Source: Miscanthus floridulus
Lineage: Eukaryota; Streptophyta; Magnoliopsida; Poales; Poaceae
Reading direction: 5' to 3'
Assembly (NCBI RefSeq): GCF_019320115.1
Contig: NC_089598.1
Span: 24,457,585-24,521,584, forward strand
Length of the DNA stretch: 64,000 bases
The notes beneath the pieces are model-generated. The model was given only the letters and a program-made list of their open reading frames with translations. It had not been told where the DNA came from and did no database searches. Positions 20,994-29,880 of this stretch are shown here, piece by piece. The translations under genes were made by a program, and so were the position numbers. The first letter of the stretch is position 1, and each line of letters opens with the position of its first letter.

Positions 20994-23774
20994 TCACACC
21001 TTACTAATCTGCCAATGGCAACTTCGTGAATTGCGGCCAAGTCTACCACACTTGCCGCACTCGTACTGCTCGGGGTCAGTAAGAAATGGGGTTCCTCTGC
21101 CACGCCTCGTTCTTCCGAGTATCTGATCCATAACCATCTTGTGCCTCGTCCTCTTCCTTGATCCACGCTTGTTCCAACGGTAAGCTAGATCCGTAATGTA
21201 CTTTGGCTCATCATATGGAGGCCACTCTCTAGGGTCCCAAAAAGGCATGAAGCAGGGGCTCCATGTGTGCACAAGCATGTCGACACTGAACTCGTGAGGT
21301 ATCCTGATCTCGATATTATAGTTGCGATGCCTAGCTTCGGGCACCAAATGAGAACATAGAAAGTGGTACTGCCTTGGTTTACCATAAGTGCATTTGAAAT
21401 CTTGGAGGATAACCACATGCATCCTCGACTCTCAGACCTCACCGTCGGACGTTGTACCGCCCCTATGCTCGACCTGATAAGTCCCTGTGGCGTGGTCAAA
21501 GCATGTAACCTCATATGTGCCAGCCCTTTCATTTGCCTTCTCTAGGTGTGCCTTTGGTTTTGGAGCCCATATCTCTCCATCACTCCGCAACTTCAATGCA
21601 TGGGCGTGTCTATCATTGAACTAGGCAACAAGCTTGTAGAAGGTGAATTAAACAATTGCATTCATGGGCATACCATGTATCCCCAATAGCAACTTATTGA
21701 ATGACTCTATCATGTTGCTGCACTGAAACTCGTACCTCCTTCCACCAGCGTTGTGAGCTCTTGTCCATTTCTCCAAATCCCTCATCAAACCTATGAGCCA
21801 TTGTCTACCTTCTGCATTTGATTCGGTTCTAACCTGCTCCAACTTTTTCTAAAAGTACTTGTCCTCAAGCTGTCGAGCAGCCTCCTAAAACAGATCAAAG
21901 TTATCCTTCACACCATCCTTCCGGAGTAGATTCTCGGCAAGGTGCCGAGTACACCAACGATGGTGTAAAGGTGCATACCCCTCTATCTACTCTCGCACGG
22001 CATTAAGTATGCCCTGGTGCCTATCAGATATGACACCAACCTTCCTGCCAGGCCCAACCACATGTATCCGGACTAGCCTCAAGAACCATCCCCAACTGTC
22101 ATTGTTCTCCTTCTCAACCAAAGCAAATGCCAAAGGAACCAACTTGCTGTTCGTGTCATAGGATATGGCTATAAGAAGTGTGCCCTGGTATTTGCTAATT
22201 AAGAATGTACCATCAATGGAGAAGACGGGACGACAGTGCCTAAAGGCCTCGACACACTGAGGGAAGCACCAGAAAGCACGGAAGAATATCTGCCTCCCAT
22301 CCTTCCATGCATTTGGTTTTGGGATGTACTCATAATGCATGCCTGGATTCACCGCTTTGATTACATTGAAAAGTACTAGCAACTGCTCGTACCCATCCTC
22401 CCAGTCCCCATATATCATCTTCCACGCTCGCTGCTTAGCCCTCCAAGCTTTACCATAAGTTATCACATAACCTCCATACAACGCCTCAACGGTACTGATA
22501 ATTGTCCTAACCTTCATGTTGGGTTCTCCCTGTAATATTCCCATCAACCTCTTGGCAATGATGGTAGATGTCAACTGCCGATGCCTCAGTGTCAGCATAA
22601 TTGTGTGGCCCGACAACTTTTGTTATCTTCCACTTTCCGGTGACCTTTTGCTTCCTTGCACAAACCCTCCATGGGTAGCGTTCCTTGTCACACACAATTG
22701 TGTAACGGCGCTCCGCATATGAATGCAAGACCTTGTAAGGTCTCTTTCATATCACTGCAAATGCCTGCAACCACCTCTTTAATGCAGGGAGGTCCTTGAA
22801 TACCCTCCCATTCTCAATTACCATGTTAGGGCCGGTCTCAGGAGCTTCTAGGAGCTCATCATCATGTCCTTCTGCACACGCCTGATCAGAATGAGCAAGA
22901 TCGCTGAACTCATGAACTCTTGGATCACGGCGGCCAGGAAAGATACGCCTCAGCATCTCAACATCACTCTCTGTCAGCTCTCCAATAGGGCGATCATCAT
23001 CAGAATCAAAAGCCCTTGCCATCTCATATGGCTCCGAATCATTCATAATTTCAACACTATTGGAGCCACGGAATCCATCTCCACAATGCACTTGCGTAGC
23101 AATAGGGGGCACATCTACATTGTCAGGAATGTCTCCTGCAACATAAGTAGAGAAATGAGGAAAGAATGAAATAAATGGATGTAAGGAAGGGGGTAAGCTC
23201 CCAATAACCATGCGGATAAGACACTTACTCATATGATTCTGTGTCAAAGGGATCTCATGAGGAGGATCTGCCACAACAACATGAGTCTGACAAGCATCTC
23301 CAACTACCTCATTGGGGGTAGATTGAGCATCGAGAACCGTAGGTCCAACCTCCACATCCATATCAGGTTCCGGGACGGGGGGGGGGGGTCAAAGTGTGCC
23401 TGTTGACCCATTGGTGGGGAAAACCCATGAGGGATGGGATCAACTAACACCCGACACACAACCACGTTCAAACATTGCAGCTAGCTCTTCATAGCTGATC
23501 TCACATAGTTCTCCCACTAATCCGCATATCCAATTGGGATCATTCGCCTAAGGATGTTGGGAGGAGAACCTAGGTGCAGTACACCCTCAACTGCAATGCC
23601 ATCATCATCATCTCCAAGGCAATGCAGCTCCTCCTGAACCCTTGCAACCATCTCACTAAATGAAGGTCTATCATTGAATAGCACAAGCACGCTTTGTATG
23701 TCAACAAACTCAATATATCCATAGCGATCGCTTTCAACGGTGCCTCCATGATATATGGTCACTAGGTTGTCCAT
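20994..23774 (-). pseudogene. MULE-2 transposase gene, decayed
   Basis: Start at 23774 (MDNLVTIYHGG), one base after an acceptor that ends a likely 5'-UTR intron (23775-about 24065). In order come an N-terminal adaptor and acidic region (DSDDDRPIGELTESD), a MuDR-type DNA-binding domain (about 22810-22620: WLQAFAVI, YTIVCDKERYPWRVC), and the MULE DDE core with aspartates in SIDGTFL and VISDRHQGIL. C-x2-H (CTRHLAENLL) follows, then a SWIM zinc finger (CTYGKPRQYHFLCSHL, about 21390-21340) and a degenerate zinc knuckle (CGKCGRLGRNSRSC) in which Arg stands where His is expected. Lesions include a TGA near 22748 (AVI-stop-KRPY, a CGA-to-TGA type change), a frame change near 22590, and several more stops from 22000 to 21600. 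It is not functional as read. Confidence 0.82.
23377..23388 (+). repeat. Poly-G run
   Basis: Twelve consecutive G within the transposase coding region of MULE-2. It is a likely slippage site and could explain a frame change there. Confidence 0.9.
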
Positions 23775-24369
23775 CTATTTCAAACACGTAACGAAACGCA
23801 TGTCCTTTAGTCAAAAATACACACTAACTACTAACGTGAAGGTCTCTAGTATTTAGATAAGTAAATGTATACTATGTACTAAGTACTACATATATATACT
23901 AAGTACCAAATATATACCTATGTATGTATCTAACTATGAATAACTATATACGAAAACTAGTTATACCAACATAAGTATCTATATATCTATCTAAATATCT
24001 ATCTACCTATTACACCCTAACTATTGTTAAATAAGTACTAAATTGCCAATTCAAATGAATAAAGTAACTTACTTTACTGTTCAGTCGATGGAGTGCAACA
24101 GCAAGCCGTCGGAGCGCCTTGGCGTGCCTGGGCCGGAGCTCCCGCGCGCCTTGGTGTGGCGGGTAGGGGCGGGCACGGCACGATGGACCGTGCAGGGCAG
24201 GGCAGCCCACGGATGCCCGGCGAGGGTGCGCGGGCCGCGGACAGGTGGGGCGGGCGAGCCGCGCGCCGAGTGGCGCGGCAGGGCAGGGCGCAGCGGGCCG
24301 CGGTCGGGCTGGGCGGGACGGCACGAGACGTGGAAGAGAGAGGAAGAGAGAAAGGAACCTCAGGCCCAT

Positions 24370-24622
24370 ACGTAAGAGGGCTTAGCGCCAGGATTGTTGG
24401 CGCCGAGCTCGGCGCCAAGATCCACGACGCCGAGCTGGCTGCCATGTCAGCGTCCATGGCGCCAACGTGGCCCCGAGCTCGGCGCCAGCAACGATGGTGC
24501 CGAGCAGTGTAAGCTCGGCGGCAGCAACGCTGGTGCCGAGCTAAGGGTCTAGATTTTGAAATCATACCTCTAGAGGCATATTTGTGATTTTTTTAAAAGG
24601 GCTAAAAAAATAAAAAATTCGG
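24370..24622 (-). repeat. MULE-2 right terminal repeat with GGCGCC-rich subterminal block
   Basis: Inverse partner of 13377-13600. It has at least six GGCGCC-type or near-palindromic motifs (GGCGCCGAGCTCGGCGCC is a longer palindrome at about 24400). It lies upstream of the transposase 5' exon. Confidence 0.75.
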
Positions 24623-24768
24623 GGGAGCCGGGCAGCCGGCGAGCCGCGGTCGGTCTCGGTCATGCGCGGCGCGCGTGCGATTTTGGTGTCCACTGGACTT
24701 AAGAATTTTTAGAATTGCAAGTGTCAGCTGTCAGGTGAATGTATGCTGCAGTGTCTGTCCAAGGCAGT

Positions 24769-25145
24769 AAAATACATTCTTTTTTTTAATTTCTAGTCCC
24801 TAAATTTATTCTGGACTTGGTATTAGTTCAAATGTGTCTCATATCCGCTCCATACGCCAATATGGCATGTTGATTCAGTACTAACAAAAATTTGACATAT
24901 ATTGAGTTCAATATTTAAACTTACATAGCGATGCCATTTATATCCTAAACTTCTAAAATTACATATTCGGATCCCCAAACTTAATAATTGGGCAACACAA
25001 GATAAAACATGCATGACGGTAACATCTAAGTTCCTAACTTCAAAAATTGTATATCCAGACCTTCAAACTTGCTAATCAGGACATATAGGTCCCACATATC
25101 GTCCTCATTCTCATCTTCTTCCACATTCCCTCCATGTTGCCGCCA

Positions 25146-25212
<67 letters not shown>

Positions 25213-26019
25213 CCACCGTAGCCCGAGCACTAGCACCAACAACAACTGGAGCACCTCTAAGCAGTAGAAACAGCACCACCGCTATGATAAAAGCGATGAT
25301 GGACGGTCTCTACATGCTCCCACCTATCCTCCACACGCGCTGTCGAGCTTGGCCATGACCAAGGCCCCCGGTGGCCATCCATGGGCGAGCTGGGCTTCTC
25401 GCCCCTAGCTCTAGCGATGGCTAGATCCACGCTACGACAGGATCTTGATGTATAGTGTTGTCCAAATACCACTAGACCAAGGGTAGGGAGCGTTGTTGGG
25501 ATTGGGAAGAGGAAGTGGAGAAGGAGATGAGAGAGGGGGATGACATGTGGGCCTGCACAGGAGGGATTGAAAGTAGATGAGATATAAATGGCATGTGGAC
25601 CCACATGCTAGGTGCACTAGTTAGCATCCACACAGGTGGTTTATCGGAAATAATCATAATTTAGACATCATGTGGCCCAAGCAGTAAGTTAAGGACTTGG
25701 ATCTATATTTTTAAAAGTTAGAGACCTCAATGGCACTGTCAGTTCATTTAGCAAGTTTGGGGACCTATAGATGTGTAGTTTTGGAAGTTTGAGATCTAGA
25801 TAGCACCACCATGCAAGTTAGATATATACTAGACCCACCATGTTAGATCCATGTGAACACTGGAGTTTGCAAGGCATGTGAGTGTATGCAGCGGGTCAAC
25901 CAATTTGAGCTAGTACCGGACCCGTGGCAAGTTTAGGGACCTAAAAATTAAAAAAAATGAAAGTTTGGGATCTTGATGACACCGTCTCCCAAGTTTAGGG
26001 ACCGTCGATATATTTTACG
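24769..26019. repeat. Candidate large inverted-repeat element
   Basis: The left part GTAAAATACATTC / TTAATTTCTAGTCCCTAAA / GGTATTAGTTCAAATG resembles the inverse of the right part (GTAAAATATATCG, TTAATTTTTAGGTCCCTAAA, GGTACTAGCTCAAATTGG). Lines of the type AAACTTGCTAAT / AAGTTTGGGGACC recur on both sides. The centre holds a (CT)n array and GC-richer sequence without a gene. The boundaries and class (possibly a fold-back DNA element) are uncertain. Confidence 0.4.
25149..25208 (+). repeat. (CT)30 microsatellite
   Basis: An uninterrupted CT dinucleotide run of about 60 bases. Open frames across it (poly Ser-Leu, poly Glu-Arg) are artefacts of the repeat. Confidence 0.97.
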
Positions 26020-26175
26020 CTTGTCCTATGCCTATATAGAGCTAGAGAGATAAAGGACATGCTTGATTTCTTTGCTAGAAACTGGATTTCCTTGCCTAGC
26101 TAGGATAGGGAGCATTGCCTGAATGACAAGCAAGATTTTCTTAGAATAGATAAGATTTGGACGTCTTTGAACTTA

Positions 26176-26356
26176 GGGCCTATTTAGATCCCCTAGAGGT
26201 AACAACTAGCAGCTAAAATTTAGCTAAGGTATCATTTAGGTCCCCAGCTAATTGTCTAGTTAATGTCCTACCTATCACCTAGCTAACAATTAGCTATTAG
26301 CTGATTTCCTCTAACTAACGCTACTAATAGTTAGTTGAGGGGATCCAAACTGGACC
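26176..26356. repeat. Tourist-like MITE with TTA target duplication
   Basis: 181 bp flanked by TTA on both sides (26173-26175, 26357-26359). The ends GGGCCTATTTAGATCCCC and GGGGATCCAAACTGGACC are inverted. TTA duplications are typical of PIF/Harbinger Tourist elements. The inside is rich in TAGCTAA motifs. Confidence 0.7.
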
Positions 26357-26359
26357 TTA

Positions 26360-28015
26360 CAAGTGCAAGCGAGCAAAGTTAGCTTTCCTAGACTGGCAAG
26401 GCAAAACTTATTCACACACGCAAGCAATATGAGGCATGCCCAAAGGCAACAGCAAAAGAATGGAGGATGAGAGAGACTCCACGTTAGGGGCAATATTGAT
26501 GTATAGTGAATTACCGACCTAACAATCTAACTTAAGTTTTTGCGCTGGAGTGGCTGGTGCATATAAGGGCAACCACAATATATATGAAATAAGTAGTCCA
26601 TACATGTAGAACCACACAAGTAGTCCATAGTTAGTATTATTTTCTCCACAATGTTCAACCAAGGAGTACTCTATAAGGTAAGTCCCTAGAAATTAAAAAT
26701 AAATCATTCGGCCATCTCCCTGGCCTTCCTATTTCTCTCTCCCTCGATTCCATTGCCTCGGTCTCTCCCTTTCACCGTCATTGTTCATCTTCCCCACCCT
26801 CGGATGGCCGATGCCACTGCCCATGTCCGGAGATATGCCGCCCCTGTCTCCGCAAGGATGCTCGGGCACCACTGTCGTCCCTGTCCCGAGGAACGCTGTC
26901 CCTACTCGGAGGAAAGCTGTCCTAGATGCCGCTCGGAGGAAAGCCGCCCAGAAGCCACCGCCTCTACTCGGAGGGAAGCCGCCTCGCCCCTCGACCGGAC
27001 TCCACCGCCCTGTCCGGATATCACCGTTCAAAAGTTTATGGATATCTTTTATTATGGATCACTCTATGGACTGGTCTCATATTATTTTAGCTAGCTGGTG
27101 GGGATTAATTTAATTTCTATAGACTGCTTTTGAATAATATTGTGGTAGCTCTAATTCAATGCTCATATTTCTTGGGTTTAACGGCTCTATTTTTTATGTC
27201 CTATGGTAACTTTGTTAAGCTTAACATATGCCGGCTCATTGCTCTTATACCAATAGGGTCTGTCTGTTCGTTCATTTATAAATATGCATTTACAAATATG
27301 TGAATATATGTGTCTGTGCTATGACTATGATGAAAAGAAAATTACAGAGGTACGTAAATTCTCCAGCAACCACACACGTTTCAGGGCAGACAAAAGAGGC
27401 AGCTAGAAAGAAGATCCATCTCACATCTCAGTGAAGTGATCTCCACGTCGGCCAGCACCTGGAGACCGTTTTGGGAAAGTGTGCGCGATGCTGTCCCTGC
27501 TTTGTCATCTCACTTATCGTATCTTTATCGACTAAAGTAACCCAGCGCTCCGTGTGTACAAATGGCATCTGATCCGGGGGTTGATAACTAATCAGGTTTC
27601 TACTATGATGCACCTGGAAAAATTTCTACTAAATTTCCAGAAAGTAATACTTTTCTTGGCCAATGTCGACACTTCATCTTTACTTTAAGGTCAAATCCTA
27701 GTGCTAATTTCATTCTTAATAATAAAGTAGATGCCATATAGATGGAATCATAACTGAAGACATGTATTAGAGTTATGAAGAACAGATAGAAATAGAAAGA
27801 GGTTTCATCCATATGAACAGGGGCCCGAGCAAAGATTATACAAAAGAAAGCTGAATATCATAAAAAGAACACTAAATATTATAGAGAAAAAAGAACAAAA
27901 TTAATTAGCTATTGGTCTCTAACCTTTATTCGACTCATTCTAATTCCTGGACAAAAAACGAATCACATCAATAACATAACATAAAGACTAATAGTAAACA
28001 ATATAGATGTCATTG
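26360..28015. other. Intergenic stretch, no supported gene
   Basis: A GC-rich patch at 26750-27030 repeats CGGAGGAAAGC / CTCGGAGG and has overlapping frames on both strands without a domain. The rest is AT-rich. I see no RNA gene. Confidence 0.45.
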
Positions 28016-28030
28016 GAGATCAATTCAGAG

Positions 28031-28154
28031 ATGGTCCAGCTACGACTGTTTTAGGTCGACCTCCTTCGACGCTCGGTAGAAACGCGTTGTCTGTATGTTC
28101 AAACTCTTCTTCTTAATACAATGATACGCAAATCTTTTGCGTATTTGAGAAAAA
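28031..28154 (+). mobile_element. Severely 5'-truncated LINE with 15-bp target duplication
   Basis: Only the last 124 bases of an L1-type LINE are present. They end with the 3' hairpin ATACGCAAATCTTTTGCGTAT and a short A tail. The exact 15-base repeat GAGATCAATTCAGAG flanks it (28016-28030 and 28155-28169). This is a textbook target-primed insertion, and the intact duplication suggests it is fairly young. Confidence 0.88.
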
Positions 28155-28169
28155 GAGATCAATTCAGAG

Positions 28170-29010
28170 GGAGCAAACAAACAAAACAATAACTACAAAC
28201 TAGCTAATAATTAGAGGGTGTATTGTAGGACGAACAAGATATTTGTTAGGCAATAATAAAAAGAACAAAAGAGATGGAAAGAATAATAGAAATACCTAAT
28301 TCTTAAAACAAAAATAATAACATTAACCAGTTAATTAAACTATTAAATAGCTAATGGAGGGGGTGGTTGGGAGGGGCGTGGGGTTAGGGAGGGGCATAGT
28401 TGGGAGCTGCTAGGGTCCGAATAATCGGATGGTAGCCTGCGCTGGCCGACAACGCGCGCCAAAATTTTGCAGAGACCGCTGTAGTGCGCGTCAGTGTGCG
28501 TGTGTGACTGGTGATGTTGTAGCGTGCGCGGGACGGATGCTGCACAACCGCACACGCCCAACTCTGACACGCATGCAAATGACTTTTTACGAATTTAAAA
28601 AGTCATAACTCCTGAATCAAAAATTTAAATTAAATTTCGATTACACCATCCGATTTCTTGCAATAAATCCTTCAAAACAAGATCCCACGTTGATATATTT
28701 AGATAAAATTTTATTAACGAATATTTATCTTATGAAGACAGAATATTTTTTTTATTGAGGAGAGACGATGTTCTAGGTTTGAGAAACAATGTTCCATCTT
28801 CATAAAAAATATTTTTGATTTCAGAAGAACAATATTCTAGTTTTAGATTCATGAAATTGATATTATAATATAAATATAAATAAATAATAAATACATAACA
28901 TAAATAAAAAATAATAAAAGCTAGAGCAAATCACAAGGAAAAAAAATGAAAACACGGAATAGAGAAAAAATTAAAGAACGTCACTTGGATTACTTTTAAA
29001 CATTCTAAAA
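28170..29010. other. Intergenic stretch, no supported gene
   Basis: Mostly AT-rich, with a GC-rich island at 28355-28570 (G-rich strand GGAGGGGGTGGTTGGGAGG). No protein domain is recognisable. Confidence 0.45.
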
Positions 29011-29880
29011 TATATACTATAGAACATCACATGTATACTGAGTGAACATCAAAATACACCTTAGAATATCACTAAATTCATTAGAGAACATCGCGTATAT
29101 ATTATATGAACATCACTAAATGCAACATAGAACATCATATGTATACTAAGTGAACATAAAAAAATATCATAGAACATCACATATATACTATGTGAACATA
29201 CAAAATATAACACAAACATTACATGTGTATTATTCGAACATCACCATATAAATTATAGAACATCATAAAATATATCACAGGACATCACAAGTATATTACG
29301 TGAACATCACATGTATATTATGTAAACATCGCAAAATACATCACAAAACATCACACTATACTAAAAATATAGAAAAGAAAAAAAGAAAGAAAAATAATAA
29401 AATATAAAATCTAAATAAAATAAAACAAACAAAATAATTAATTATAGTAAAAAAGCAAAAAAGAAATAAATTAATGAAAACATAAAAATGAAGAGAATAA
29501 TGAAAAACATGAAATGAGAAAAATAAAAAGAAAAATATGGAAAGAAAAAATAATAAGAAAAGGAAAGGAAATACAAGAAAGATAAAAAATATAAAAATGA
29601 AAAGAATAATAAAAACAAATAAAACAAAAATAAAATAAAAATAAAAAATAAATTAAGCTAGAAAAATAAAAAGAAAAACGAAAATAAAAGAAAAAAGTAA
29701 AGGAAGATAAAAAATAGACAACATTAATCAAATAAAAAACATAAAGAAAAGAAACACGGAATAAAAAATATAAAAACAAAAAGAGAAAAAAGAGAAAAGA
29801 AAATCATAGAAAAAAGGGAAGAAAAGAAAAGAAAAGTGAAGAAATAAGGAAAAAGGAAAGATAAAGGGAAACTAACGTAG
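29011..29880. repeat. Degenerate GAACATCAC minisatellite followed by a purine-rich AT tract
   Basis: From 29011 to about 29350, GAACATCA-type words recur every 17-20 bases in a longer period of about 35-38 bases (GAACATCACATGTATACTA then GTGAACATC). From about 29365 to 29880 nearly every base on this strand is A, with G and few T or C (AAAATAAAAAGAAAAA style). Apparent membrane-like minus frames here (29442-29779) are poly-T artefacts. Confidence 0.75.

Larger units (their letters stand above)
13377..24622. mobile_element. MULE-2: 11.2-kb Mutator-like element with transposase, PMD and triple-GRF genes
   Basis: The ends read CTGAATTTTTTAT and, inverted, CCGAATTTTTTAT. The similarity runs inward past AATATGCC, ATTTCAAAATCTA and CCCTTAGCTCGGC. 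A 9-bp target duplication with one mismatch flanks it (GGGAGCTGG at 13368-13376, GGGAGCCGG at 24623-24631). It holds a triple GRF zinc-finger gene on the plus strand from the left end. On the minus strand are a transposase gene from the right end and a PMD gene downstream of it. All three have stops or frame changes. A tandem duplication of most of the GRF gene and an LTR-like insertion between the convergent genes were added later. Confidence 0.85.

Noticed and set aside
25076..25358. Frames with poly Ser-Leu or Glu-Arg
   Set aside because: Products of the (CT)30 microsatellite.
29011..29350. CRISPR-like regular repeats
   Set aside because: The repeats are degenerate, without unique spacers of constant size, and this is a plant genome; it is a minisatellite.
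29442..29779. Membrane-protein-like minus frames rich in Phe, Tyr, Leu
   Set aside because: They are translations of the poly-T side of a purine-rich tract.
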